DNA of 64,000 nucleotides from Rhizorhabdus wittichii RW1 (GTDB taxonomy: Bacteria > Pseudomonadota > Alphaproteobacteria > Sphingomonadales > Sphingomonadaceae). Below the pieces are notes generated by a model. That model saw nothing but the letters and a program-made list of their open reading frames with translations, searched no databases and was not told the DNA's origin. Shown one piece after another: positions 1-8,208 of this stretch (the stretch's first letter is position 1; every line of letters starts with the position of its first letter). The position numbers and the translations under genes are program-made. The stretch covers positions 2,356,001 to 2,420,000 of the forward strand of contig CP000699.1 in the NCBI GenBank assembly GCA_000016765.1, in the 5' to 3' direction.

Positions 1-519
1 GTGGTCGAGAATTTCGTCTATTCGACCCGCGCCTCGCCGGTGTTCGCGACACGCGAGGAGGCGCTCGCCCGTTTCCGCTTCGTGCCGCCCGACCGCGACG
101 CGCCCGCCTTCGTCCGCGACTATGTGGCGGAGCGGTCGATCGCCGAGCAGGGCGGCGACCGGCCCGGCTGGCGCTGGCGCTTCGACTTCTCGATGTGGAG
201 CCGGCTCGACCGCGAGCCGGACATGCTGGAGCTGCTGGCGACGGCCGACGTGCCGATCGCCTTCATCCTGGGCGGCGAGACCCAGATCATGGCCGACGAC
301 GCCGCCGACCGGATCCGCGAGCTCCGCCCCCGCTTCACCCCGATCGCGACGGTGCCCGACGCGGGCCACCATGTCATGATCGACCATCCGCTGGCCTTCG
401 TCGCGGCGGTCAACGGGCTGCTGTCGGCCTGGCCGGAGAAGATGGCGGTCGGCCCCGGGGCAAGCCCGCTCTCAGTCGCCGCGAGCGGGAAATATCCTGA
501 TCCGATCGCCGCGAAATGA
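1..519 (+). CDS. alpha/beta hydrolase, C-terminal part (5' end outside window)
   Basis: The reading frame is open from the first base, so the gene is cut by the window edge and the GTG at position 1 cannot be taken as its start. What remains is about 170 residues: a helical cap-like stretch, a strand with PIAFILGGE (residues 85-93), and a C-terminal AGHHVMIDHP segment in which His123 sits where the catalytic histidine of alpha/beta hydrolases lies. The nucleophile Ser and its G-x-S-x-G elbow would be upstream and are not visible. It converges on the beta-propeller gene and overlaps its end by 48 bp. Its place beside a catabolic run suggests hydrolysis of an ester or a ring-cleavage product, which is inference. 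Confidence 0.7.
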   Translation: MVENFVYSTRASPVFATREEALARFRFVPPDRDAPAFVRDYVAERSIAEQGGDRPGWRWRFDFSMWSRLDREPDMLELLATADVPIAFILGGETQIMADDAADRIRELRPRFTPIATVPDAGHHVMIDHPLAFVAAVNGLLSAWPEKMAVGPGASPLSVAASGKYPDPIAAK

Positions 520-1620
520 ACTGAGCCACAACGCATCGCCCACGCGAAGAGCCGTGGTCGCGATTCCGAAGTCGCCGTTCCCGTCCGCCTCGACCACCAT
601 CTCCGATGTCAGGGTCGACGGGTCTATCCGAAGAACGGCATAAGCCTGCCGGCACACCCTCGCGGCGCTGAATGCGCAGAGAACCGCGTCCCGCAGGGGT
701 CCCTTGGCACCGGCCGCATAGAACATCCCATCGTCGCCGAGACGGATATTGTCCGGGAAAAATCCCAGTTCCGAAGCGATGCGAACCGGCGTCGCCGACC
801 CCGGCGACACCATGTAGATGGCTCTTTCCGTCTGAGCGCTCACCAGGAGCCGCCGGCCATCCGGCATCAGCGACAGGCCGTTGATCCCTCGGAGCCGGCT
901 CCCGGCCAGGGTCCGCCAGCCGGTGGAACCATGCCACAGCATGACATCTCCGGCTCCGCTCCCTTGCGCCAGCCGGTCGACCGATCGCGCATCGCCATGG
1001 TCCATTTTCGGACTGACGGTAATGGCGATTCCCCCGTCAGGGAGAGCCGCGACGGCGTTGGCATTCCCGGTGGCGGGAGTCTTGCCATCGGGTCCGGCGA
1101 CGGACGGGACGGGGACGCATCCCGCCCACCGCGCGCGCAACCTCCCCCTTGCGGTCTCTATCCTGAACAGCTCTACCGCTTCCCGGCCGCCATGGCCGAT
1201 CACGAAGAGCGTGTATCGATCGACTGCGTCGCGCCTGACGCTCAGGCCATGCGCTGAAAATCGCGCAAGATCGAGAGGTGCGGGGCAGCTCGCGAAATCC
1301 CGATCGGGCGGGGCGCTTTCGATGGCCAGCGGCGCCGCCGTCCGTGACCCGACGGATATGGCGAACAGGCCGCCCCGACCGACGCCCGGCCCCGCCATGC
1401 CGCTGGTAATGACCCAGTCGGTGCCGTCCAGGCGCACCATGTCCTCGGCATTCACCGTCCCGCAGATCTGGTCTTCGCCGCAATGCCCGGGTTCGGCCGA
1501 CGCCGGGGCTTCGGCCCGCATGGCCGTCATGCCCAGGAGACACCAGCCCAATCGGGCCAATCCCCGGCGGCGGAAAGGTCGAACCGCCGATAGCGCGCCC
1601 AGGAACCCCCACGCGCCCAT
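472..1620 (-). CDS. SMP-30/strictosidine-synthase-like beta-propeller protein, probably exported
   Basis: A protein of 382 residues from the ATG just after the upstream dehydrogenase stop (gap of 4 bp). The N-terminus has a long basic stretch, then a hydrophobic segment (LARLGWCLLG) ending in an Ala-rich cleavage-like site, so export to the periplasm is likely. The body repeats short strands with propeller signatures such as NAVAALPDGG, INGLSLMPDGRRLLVSA and FPDNIRLGDDGMFYAAG, as in SMP-30, gluconolactonase, paraoxonase and strictosidine-synthase-like proteins. Many members hydrolyse lactones or esters with a bound Ca2+. It is the last gene of the minus-strand catabolic run, so a lactonase role is plausible but unproven. 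Confidence 0.6.
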   Translation of the reverse strand: MGAWGFLGALSAVRPFRRRGLARLGWCLLGMTAMRAEAPASAEPGHCGEDQICGTVNAEDMVRLDGTDWVITSGMAGPGVGRGGLFAISVGSRTAAPLAIESAPPDRDFASCPAPLDLARFSAHGLSVRRDAVDRYTLFVIGHGGREAVELFRIETARGRLRARWAGCVPVPSVAGPDGKTPATGNANAVAALPDGGIAITVSPKMDHGDARSVDRLAQGSGAGDVMLWHGSTGWRTLAGSRLRGINGLSLMPDGRRLLVSAQTERAIYMVSPGSATPVRIASELGFFPDNIRLGDDGMFYAAGAKGPLRDAVLCAFSAARVCRQAYAVLRIDPSTLTSEMVVEADGNGDFGIATTALRVGDALWLSSFRGDRIRIFPARGD

Positions 1621-1624
1621 TCGA

Positions 1625-2398
1625 TCAGACCCCGAAGCCGCCCGACACCGAAATCTGCTCGCCGGTGATATAGGCGGCCTTCTCCGACGCGAGGAACACC
1701 GCGGCATGGCCGATCTCGGCGGGCTTGCCGTAACGCTTGATCGAGAGCGACTTCCGGGTCGCGTCCTTCCACGCCTCGTCGAAATGGCCGATCGCGTCGA
1801 GCTTGTCGAACATGCCGCCGGCGATCACCCCGACCAGCACCGAATTGGCGCGGATGCCGAAGCGGCCCTCCTCGCGCGCGATGCCGCGTATCAGCGCCTC
1901 GTTGGCGGCCTTGGGCACCACCGACAGGCCGTCCTTGCCGGGCCACAGCCGGTCGCCGGCCGATCCGAGATGGACGAAGGAGCCGCCGCCCGCCGCGCGG
2001 AAATGGGGCAGCGCCGCCTGCACGACGTTGAAGAAGCCGTCGGCCTCGATCGCGAAGGCGGCCCTCCACTGCTCGGGCGTCACCTGCGACATATAGACCT
2101 GCGGCACCAGCGGGCCGGCGGCGAAGACGATGCTGTGGACCCGGCCGTGCCGCTCGATCGTCGCGGCGATCGCGGCCTCGACGCTGGCGCGGTCGGTGAG
2201 GTCGGCCTGGACGGTGCTGGCTTCGACCCCCACGGCCGCGATCTCGGCCGCCATCGCCTCGGCCTTCTCGCGGTTGCCGCGATAGCCGAGCGCCACCGCG
2301 CTGCCGGCGCGGGCGAATTCGAGGGCGATCGCGCCGCCGAGCCCGCCGCTGCCGCCGAACAGCAGCACGGCGCCATCAGGGAAAAGACGATCGGTCAT
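1625..2398 (-). CDS. SDR-family oxidoreductase lacking the catalytic tyrosine
   Basis: A short-chain dehydrogenase of 257 residues with a Rossmann fold. The nucleotide loop reads FGGSGGLGG (residues 14-22), an acidic DLT follows at 67-69, and the C-terminal VSGGFGV is typical of the family. The active site is unusual: Ser146 and Lys163 are in place, but the YxxxK tyrosine position (159) is Ser in the stretch LSVVPKAA. Classical SDRs use this Tyr as the acid/base, so the enzyme either uses other chemistry (some enoyl reductases and atypical SDRs do) or has lost activity. Its ATG overlaps the stop of the upstream gene (ATGA), showing co-translation in the catabolic operon. Confidence 0.85.
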   Translation of the reverse strand: MTDRLFPDGAVLLFGGSGGLGGAIALEFARAGSAVALGYRGNREKAEAMAAEIAAVGVEASTVQADLTDRASVEAAIAATIERHGRVHSIVFAAGPLVPQVYMSQVTPEQWRAAFAIEADGFFNVVQAALPHFRAAGGGSFVHLGSAGDRLWPGKDGLSVVPKAANEALIRGIAREEGRFGIRANSVLVGVIAGGMFDKLDAIGHFDEAWKDATRKSLSIKRYGKPAEIGHAAVFLASEKAAYITGEQISVSGGFGV

Positions 2399-3204
2399 AG
2401 CTGGTCCACATGCATGTCGGTGCCGGGCACCGTGGGAATGAACGGCCCGGCGAAGACGAGCGCGCCGCGCCCCGACGCCTGGAGCGCGGCGTCGACGGCG
2501 CGCGGCACCGCGTCCCAGTCGGCCAGCGCCGCCGTGTCGAAGAAGGCGAGCACCATCACCCGCTGCCGGAAATAGGCGGGGTCGGGCCGCGCGACATTGC
2601 CCGGCGCATTGTCGGGCAGCGGCACCGGCCGGAAGCACAGCGCCATCGGCACCGCCGTTCCCGCGATCAGGCCCGGCAGCACGTCGTCGCGCAGCCAGTC
2701 GGCGACCGTGTCGCCGTCCCCGGCCGCGTCGACCATGATCGCCATCACCCCCGGATAGCCATGGTCGAGCGCCAGCTCGGCCGGCACCCCGTCCGCGTCG
2801 CGGAAGGCGCCGCCGGCATAGCGGTAATAGCCGGTCGAAATGTTGCGGCGAGGCGCCTCCATCCGGCCCTGCTGGTGGAGGCGCAGCACCTGCTCGACCG
2901 ACCAGGTGATCGTCTCGTCGAGCCGCTCGCCCAGCACCCAATAGGTGACGAGGAAGCTGCCGTCGCGGATGTCGTCGGCGACCGGCGTCGTCGCGGGAAA
3001 GCGCTCGGCCCGCATCGCGCGGGTGGCGAGCCAGCGGCGGCCGGCGAAGAAGCCCGCCCCCGCCATGCAGCCCGCATAGAAATGGTCGCGCTCGTACCAG
3101 CGGTGGAAATGGCGCTCCCAGCCCGGATCGGGCTGGGCGAGCGAGAAGAGCATGCCGCCCAGCCTGATCTCCGGCACCGGCCGGTCGTCGACGGGCGCGG
3201 TCAT
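2395..3204 (-). CDS. EthD-like/dimeric alpha-beta barrel protein, function unknown
   Basis: A protein of 269 residues with no clear enzymatic motif. The segment GWERHFHRWYERDHFYAGCM (residues 28-47) matches the h-W-Y-x-x-D/E-H pattern of EthD-like ferredoxin-fold domains, and the later FRQRVMVLAFFDTAALADWD could be a second such half. EthD-type proteins accompany oxygenases and degradation operons, usually with undefined roles. Stop and start codons overlap those of both neighbours (ATGA on each side), so it is translated together with the LLM oxidoreductase upstream and the SDR downstream. Assignment to EthD is by pattern only. Confidence 0.5.
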   Translation of the reverse strand: MTAPVDDRPVPEIRLGGMLFSLAQPDPGWERHFHRWYERDHFYAGCMAGAGFFAGRRWLATRAMRAERFPATTPVADDIRDGSFLVTYWVLGERLDETITWSVEQVLRLHQQGRMEAPRRNISTGYYRYAGGAFRDADGVPAELALDHGYPGVMAIMVDAAGDGDTVADWLRDDVLPGLIAGTAVPMALCFRPVPLPDNAPGNVARPDPAYFRQRVMVLAFFDTAALADWDAVPRAVDAALQASGRGALVFAGPFIPTVPGTDMHVDQL

Positions 3205-4130
3205 GCCCGGCCGCCGATCCGGGACAGCACCTCCTCGCCGAACCACAGGACATTCTCGACATATTGGCCGCGGTCGTTCTGCGGCAGCGCGACCGCGCTC
3301 CATGTCACCCCGGCCGCCGCCAGCTCCTCGAGCTGGTCGATGATCGCCTGCGCGTTGAGGCGAGTGCCGTTGTAGAGGGTCATGTCGAACGGGACCATGC
3401 AGACGTCGAACGGCCGGGTCCGCCCCTGCTCGGCGCACAAGTCCCTGGCGAAGGCGATCTTGTCGGCGAGCTCCGCGACCGAGGTGAGCTGATCGGTGCC
3501 GGTGATCGCGCTGAGCTTGCCGCGCGCCGGGAAGGGCGCCCAGCCGTCGCACCAGGCGACGGCGCGGCGGATCGCCTTCTCGCTGTTGCCGCCGCACCAG
3601 ATCGGCGGGTGGGGCCGCTGGACCGGCAGCGGCAGCAGCTGCACCTCCTGCGCGTCGAAGAACTGGCCGGTGAAGCTGACCGGCTCGCCGGTCCAGGCGA
3701 GCTTCATCGCCTGCAGCGCCTCGTCGACCAGCGCGCCACGCTTCTCGAACGGCACGCCGAGCGCCGCGAACTCGGCCTTCATATAGCCGACCCCGACCCC
3801 CATGATCATCCGCCCGCCGGAGATCACGTCGAGGCTGGCCGCCGCCTTGGCGGTGAGGAAGGGGTTGCGATAGGGCAGCACGACGATCTGGCTGTGGAGC
3901 TTCAGCTTCGTGCTGACCGCCGCCACGGCGGTGAGCTGGACGAAGGGATCGAGCGCCGAATGGCCGCCCGCCGCCAGCCAGGCGTGGGCAGGCGCGGGGT
4001 GATCGGTGACGTAGCAGGCGTCGATCCCGGCCGTCTCCAGCGCGCGCGCCATCTCGGCGATCGCCGCGACCGACATAAACTCGGCCGGATTGTCGAACTG
4101 GTTCAGGCCCAGCGCCATCGAGATGCGCAT
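3201..4130 (-). CDS. LLM-class flavin-dependent oxidoreductase (TIGR03619-like)
   Basis: 309 residues with the (beta/alpha)8 signatures of bacterial luciferase-like enzymes. It starts MRISMALGLN, has YVTDHPAPAHAWL around residue 40, PYRNPFLTAKAAASLDVISGGRMIMGVGVGYMKAEF around residues 87-122 (flavin-phosphate region), and PHPPIWCGGNSEKA about residue 175. This subfamily is often annotated F420-dependent, but sphingomonads are generally thought to use FMN here, so the cofactor is left open. It sits between a beta-lactamase-fold esterase and an EthD-like gene in the same transcription unit, with an ATGA overlap downstream. It probably oxygenates or dehydrogenates a CoA-linked or ketone intermediate. 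Confidence 0.85.
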   Translation of the reverse strand: MRISMALGLNQFDNPAEFMSVAAIAEMARALETAGIDACYVTDHPAPAHAWLAAGGHSALDPFVQLTAVAAVSTKLKLHSQIVVLPYRNPFLTAKAAASLDVISGGRMIMGVGVGYMKAEFAALGVPFEKRGALVDEALQAMKLAWTGEPVSFTGQFFDAQEVQLLPLPVQRPHPPIWCGGNSEKAIRRAVAWCDGWAPFPARGKLSAITGTDQLTSVAELADKIAFARDLCAEQGRTRPFDVCMVPFDMTLYNGTRLNAQAIIDQLEELAAAGVTWSAVALPQNDRGQYVENVLWFGEEVLSRIGGRA

Positions 4131-4149
4131 CGTCCCCTCCTCTAGGCTG

Positions 4150-5304
4150 TCAGAAGCAGGCCAGCGCCGCGTCGAGCAGCGCCCCGTTGCGGCTGCGATC
4201 GCCCATCTCGCCGCACAAATTGGTGACATAGCCGAGCGCGAAGCCGCGATCGGGATCGGCGACGCCGATCGATCCATAGGCGCCCTTATGACCGAACAGC
4301 GCCGTGCCCGGCCCATCGACATGGCCGAGCGAGACGCCGCCGGCCGGAAGCTGGTAGCCCAGCCCATAGGCGACGTCGTTGCCGAGCAGCGCGTCCTCGC
4401 CGCGATATTGCTCGGCGGTGGCGAGCGCGAGCCGTTCGCGCGGCAGGATCGGCGCGCGGCGGTCGATCAGCGCGGCATAAATGGTGGCGAGGCTGAACGC
4501 GTCCGAATGGCCGCCCGCGCCGAGCCCGTTGGCCGCGCGCCAGCCGGCCGAGGCGGCGACGGCGGGCGTCAGCAGGGTCCAGTCGTCGAGCGAGGTGACG
4601 CCGGCGAAGCGCGCGTCGCCGTCGGTCGCCCAGACCGGTTCGCCCGGATTGGCCGAGGCGAGCATCGCGACGCCGCCCGCCGGAACCGCCGCGCCGCGCC
4701 AGGCGAAGCGGGTGCCGAGCGGCCCGTTGAGATGGCGGTCGAGCAGCGTGTCGAGATCGTCGCCGGCGATCCGCATCATCAGCTCGCCGACCAGCCAGCC
4801 GAAGGTCAGCGCATGATAGCCCGACCGGCGCGGCCGCGTCCCGAAGGCCGGCGCAGCGGCGAGCGCGGCCGTGACGCGGTCCCAGTCGAGGACATGGCCC
4901 GGCGCCGCCGGATCGGGCAGGCGGCCGAGCCCGGCCTGGTGCGCGAGCAGCTCGCGGACGGTGATGTCGGCCTTGCCGGCGGCGGCGAATTCGGGCCACC
5001 AGCGCGCGACCGGCGCGTCATAGTCGACGCCGTGCTTCTCAGCGAGGATGTGGAACAGGCTCGCCGCCACGCCCTTGGTGCAGGAGAAGACGCAGGGCGC
5101 GGTCTCGGCCCGCCACGGCGTCCCCGCGCTGTCGGCGACACCGCCCCAGATATGGGCGACGACCCGCCCCTCGACGATCAGGCACATCGCCGCGCCGACC
5201 TCGGTCGCGCCGTCGCGGGCGGGATCGAACAGCCCGAGAAAGGCGTCGGCGACCCGGCGGAAGGCCGGGTCCCAGCGGCCCTCGATGCGCTCGCGCACCG
5301 TCAT
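4150..5304 (-). CDS. Serine hydrolase, class C beta-lactamase/family VIII esterase fold
   Basis: 384 residues of the beta-lactamase-related superfamily. The nucleophile motif SxxK is S74-C-T-K77 in VFSCTKG, the second motif is Y163 in SGYHALTFGWL, and a C-terminal GHKGAYGS replaces the KTG/HxG box. There is no signal peptide, unlike true class C beta-lactamases, which fits a cytoplasmic carboxylesterase (EstB-like). The ATG overlaps the stop of the acyl-CoA synthetase gene by 4 bp. In a catabolic operon it most likely cleaves an ester or lactone formed by a Baeyer-Villiger-type flavin enzyme, which is inference from context. Confidence 0.85.
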   Translation of the reverse strand: MTVRERIEGRWDPAFRRVADAFLGLFDPARDGATEVGAAMCLIVEGRVVAHIWGGVADSAGTPWRAETAPCVFSCTKGVAASLFHILAEKHGVDYDAPVARWWPEFAAAGKADITVRELLAHQAGLGRLPDPAAPGHVLDWDRVTAALAAAPAFGTRPRRSGYHALTFGWLVGELMMRIAGDDLDTLLDRHLNGPLGTRFAWRGAAVPAGGVAMLASANPGEPVWATDGDARFAGVTSLDDWTLLTPAVAASAGWRAANGLGAGGHSDAFSLATIYAALIDRRAPILPRERLALATAEQYRGEDALLGNDVAYGLGYQLPAGGVSLGHVDGPGTALFGHKGAYGSIGVADPDRGFALGYVTNLCGEMGDRSRNGALLDAALACF

Positions 5305-6851
5305 CCGCCCAGCCGGTCTTCGTAGAGCGCGCGGATCTCGCGCCGCAGCAGCTTGCCGCGCCCGCCCGAGGCGTCGTTGCCGTGCGGCAGGCTGTCGGCG
5401 ACGACGATCAGGTCGGGCATCGCCTCGGCCGGCAGCAGCGCCTGGAGCCGCGCGTGCAGCCCGGCCTCGTCGAGCGTCGCGCCCGGCTGGGGCGAGACGG
5501 CGAGGATGATCTTCTGCTCGGGCGCGCCCGCCGGGCTGCCCGCGACGCCGGCCTCGGCCACGCCCTCGATCGTGCCGGCGACGTCCTCGATCTGGATCGG
5601 CCGCAGATAATGGCCGCCCCGGCTGATCGCGTCCTCCTTGCGGCCGAGCACGGTCAGCCGCCCGCTCTCGTCCATCAGGCCAAGGTCGCCGGTGTGGAAC
5701 CAGCCGCCCTTGAGCACCTCGGCGGTCTTGTCGGGCTGGCCGTCATAGCCCTGGAACAGGTGGGGGCCGGTCATGACGATCTCGCCCGGCACGCCGACGA
5801 CGCGTTCGCCGTTGGCGCCGATGGTCCGCACCGCCTGCCCCACCCGCGCCCGGCCAGAGGTCGCCGCCAGATGCGCCTCGGTGATCGTGTTGACGCAGTT
5901 ATAGGGGCCCTCGGACTGGCCGTAGAAGCTGTAGAGCGACAGGCCGGGCAGCCGCTCCATCAGCCGCGAGAAGATGTTGGGCGAGATCGGCTCGCCGCCG
6001 AGCAGGATCACCTTGAGCGACGACAGGTCGAAATCCTGGTGCGGGTGGTTCGACAATATGTCGGCCCATTGGCTGGGGATCATCGTGATGTGTGAGATGC
6101 GCTCGCGCTGGACCGCGTCGAGCAGCCGCGCCGGGCCGAGGTCATCCTCGAGCGCGACCTTCATCCCCGCATAGAGGGCCGCGCCGATCGTGCAGGGGAA
6201 GCCGATCCCCCAGATGATCGGCCCCGACCCCCAGACCGAGTCCGTCGACCGCTCGACCTCGTACAGCACCGTGCTCATCTGGATGCAGGACGAATGGCTG
6301 TGGACCACCGCCTTGGAGGTGCCGGTGGTGCCCGAGGTGTAGAAGAAGCCCATCGGATCGTCGAAGAAGGCGCCGAGCGGCGGTTCCTCGTCCGATGCCT
6401 GGGCGAGCGCGTCGTCGAGCGACACCGCGCCCTCGATGCGGGTGCCGACCGCGATCAGCCTGACCTCGGGCAGTTCGGCACGGACGGTCTCGGCGAACTT
6501 CGCATTGGGCGCGTCGATGGTCAGCCAGTCGATCTTCGACCGGCGCGCCATCTCGACCACCATGTCGGGCGCCCAATAGGGATTGAAGGCGGCGATCACC
6601 GCGCCGATCTTCGCTTCCGCGAAATAGGTCTCGGCGACGTGCAGCGCCTCGCCGAGCAGCGAGGCGACCTTCTGCCCCGGCGCCACGCCCAGCGCGCGCA
6701 GCGCGTTGGCGGTGCGGTTCACCCGGCGGTTGAGCGCGTCGAAGCTGTAGCTCTCGCCGCGATAGACCAGCGCGATATCGTCGGGCGTGCGGGCCGCGTT
6801 GTTGGTCAGTACCGCATGCGCGTAATTGCCGTAGGGCGCCTTGCCGCTCAT
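5301..6851 (-). CDS. AMP-dependent acyl-CoA synthetase
   Basis: 516 residues of the ANL superfamily. The ATP-binding P-loop is YTSGTTGTSK (residues 171-180), followed by the FYGQSEGPYN motif, the GGWFHTGDLG hinge region, GRKEDAISRGGHYLRPIQIED, and a C-terminal GRGKLLRREIR carrying the adenylation lysine. It would activate a carboxylic acid to its CoA thioester through an acyl-AMP. The pocket sequence does not reveal the acid. Its ATG overlaps the stop of the DUF35 gene and its stop overlaps the esterase start, so it belongs to a tightly coupled operon. It is one of two CoA ligases in this run. Confidence 0.9.
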   Translation of the reverse strand: MSGKAPYGNYAHAVLTNNAARTPDDIALVYRGESYSFDALNRRVNRTANALRALGVAPGQKVASLLGEALHVAETYFAEAKIGAVIAAFNPYWAPDMVVEMARRSKIDWLTIDAPNAKFAETVRAELPEVRLIAVGTRIEGAVSLDDALAQASDEEPPLGAFFDDPMGFFYTSGTTGTSKAVVHSHSSCIQMSTVLYEVERSTDSVWGSGPIIWGIGFPCTIGAALYAGMKVALEDDLGPARLLDAVQRERISHITMIPSQWADILSNHPHQDFDLSSLKVILLGGEPISPNIFSRLMERLPGLSLYSFYGQSEGPYNCVNTITEAHLAATSGRARVGQAVRTIGANGERVVGVPGEIVMTGPHLFQGYDGQPDKTAEVLKGGWFHTGDLGLMDESGRLTVLGRKEDAISRGGHYLRPIQIEDVAGTIEGVAEAGVAGSPAGAPEQKIILAVSPQPGATLDEAGLHARLQALLPAEAMPDLIVVADSLPHGNDASGGRGKLLRREIRALYEDRLGG

Positions 6852-7267
6852 TCCTGCTCCCCTCGTTCGATCATCCTGAAATTGGGCATCGCCATGTCGC
6901 CGCGCCGCTCGAACCACAGCTCCACGGGCATCCCGATCCGCACCGCCTCGGGCGCGCAGCCGGTGACGTTGCCGAACACGCGCAGGCCCGGCTGTTCGGG
7001 AAGGTCGATCCAGGCGATGACATAGGGCTCGCCGTCGAAACCCGCGACGAAGCTGCGATGGACGATGCTGAAGGTCGCGACGGTGCCGCGTCCCGAGACC
7101 TCATTCCAGTCGAACTGGTCCGATCCGCATTCCGCGCAGCGCGGCTCGGGGAAATGGATCCAGCGGCCGCAGCCCCGGCAATGCTGCAACGCCAGCCGCC
7201 CCTCCGCCGCCGCGCGCCAATAGGGCGCGGTCAGCTCGGTCGGCTGGGGAAGCGGCTTGCTGGCCAT
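6848..7267 (-). CDS. DUF35 OB-fold protein with zinc ribbon
   Basis: 139 residues. The N-terminal rubredoxin-like zinc ribbon has Cys30, Cys33, Cys44 and Cys47 (HCRGCG and RCAECG), followed by an OB-fold with GRGTVATFSIVHRSF and GEPYVIAWIDLPEQPGLRVFGNVTG. In known systems DUF35 proteins dock onto thiolase-fold partners; examples are the ChsH2 C-terminal domain with the Ltp2 retro-aldolase and the DUF35 subunit of archaeal thiolase/HMG-CoA synthase complexes. A thiolase-fold gene lies two genes upstream in the same operon, so the two probably form one enzyme. Overlaps the ligase start by 4 bp. Confidence 0.88.
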   Translation of the reverse strand: MASKPLPQPTELTAPYWRAAAEGRLALQHCRGCGRWIHFPEPRCAECGSDQFDWNEVSGRGTVATFSIVHRSFVAGFDGEPYVIAWIDLPEQPGLRVFGNVTGCAPEAVRIGMPVELWFERRGDMAMPNFRMIERGEQE

Positions 7268-7268
7268 G

Positions 7269-8198
7269 TCAGAGAATCGCCAGCGGGTTGATCGGGCTGC
7301 CGGTGCCGCCGACGATCTTGAGCGGGGCGACGACGAACTGGAAGGTCGCGGGCGCGGCCTCGGCCAGTTCCTCCAGCCACAGCATCTCCATCAGGTAGAT
7401 GCCGTGCCGCCACAGGAAGATCATGTGGATGTCGCCGTCGAGCTCCTCGTCGGCGCCGCCATCGGCGTTGAGGCCGCAGATCGCGCTGTTGTCGGCGGCG
7501 ACCGCGACGACGTCGCGCGCGGCCAGCCACAGCGCGCCGTCGGTGGCGAGACCCGGCTCGCCGCCCCAATAGGTCTCGCTGCTCCGGTAGAATTGCTTGG
7601 TCCAGCCGGTGCGCAGCACCACCGCGTCGCCCGCGCCGATGGTGACGCCGGCGGCGGCGCACATCGCCTCCAGGTCGGCGGCGCCGATGCGGTCGGCGGG
7701 GTCGAGGATGTCGCGGCCGCGATGGCGGGCGACGTCGAGGAAGACGCCGCGCGTCGCGATCCCCGGCAGTTGCTCGATGCCGCAGCGGAGCGCGCCGTAG
7801 CTGCGGATGCGCGCGCTGTCATGGCCGTTGTAGAGGCGGTCGCCATTCCACATATGGCACAGCGCGTCCATGTGCGTGGTGGTGCCGTGCGGCGAGACGA
7901 TCAGCGCGTCGTCGGCAATCGACAGGCCGGCGGGCGGCTTCGCCCCGGCGAGATAGTCGCCACCGTCGATCGACATGAAATGCTGCGGCAACGGCCGGCC
8001 GCGCAGGTGCGGCACGGTGCAGGGCGCGTTGCTCGACGTCGATCCCTTGATCGGCAGGCTGAGGCTCACCACCCGGCCGCGCGCGACCGCGCCGGCGCCG
8101 CCCTTCACCACCGCGGGCGTCAGCAGGTTGGCCGCGCCGATCTGGTCCTCGGCGCCCCAGCGGCCCCAATTGTGCGGTTCGGGGGGTGTATCGCTCAT
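7269..8198 (-). CDS. Cyclase-family (kynurenine formamidase-like) metal hydrolase
   Basis: 309 residues of the cyclase/KynB-like metal-dependent hydrolase family (PF04199). The metal motif is HGTTTHMDALCH, giving His104, His109, Asp111 and His115. The N-terminal NWGRWGAEDQIGAANLLTP block and the late DNSAICGLNADGG segment are typical of the longer members that open rings or cleave amides and lactones in aromatic catabolism. There is no signal peptide. It lies 1 bp from the DUF35 start and 10 bp after the thiolase-like stop, between the two proposed subunits of the aldolase. Hydrolysis of a cyclic intermediate is the likely role. Confidence 0.87.
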   Translation of the reverse strand: MSDTPPEPHNWGRWGAEDQIGAANLLTPAVVKGGAGAVARGRVVSLSLPIKGSTSSNAPCTVPHLRGRPLPQHFMSIDGGDYLAGAKPPAGLSIADDALIVSPHGTTTHMDALCHMWNGDRLYNGHDSARIRSYGALRCGIEQLPGIATRGVFLDVARHRGRDILDPADRIGAADLEAMCAAAGVTIGAGDAVVLRTGWTKQFYRSSETYWGGEPGLATDGALWLAARDVVAVAADNSAICGLNADGGADEELDGDIHMIFLWRHGIYLMEMLWLEELAEAAPATFQFVVAPLKIVGGTGSPINPLAIL

Positions 8199-8208
8199 CG
8201 CCTGTCCT

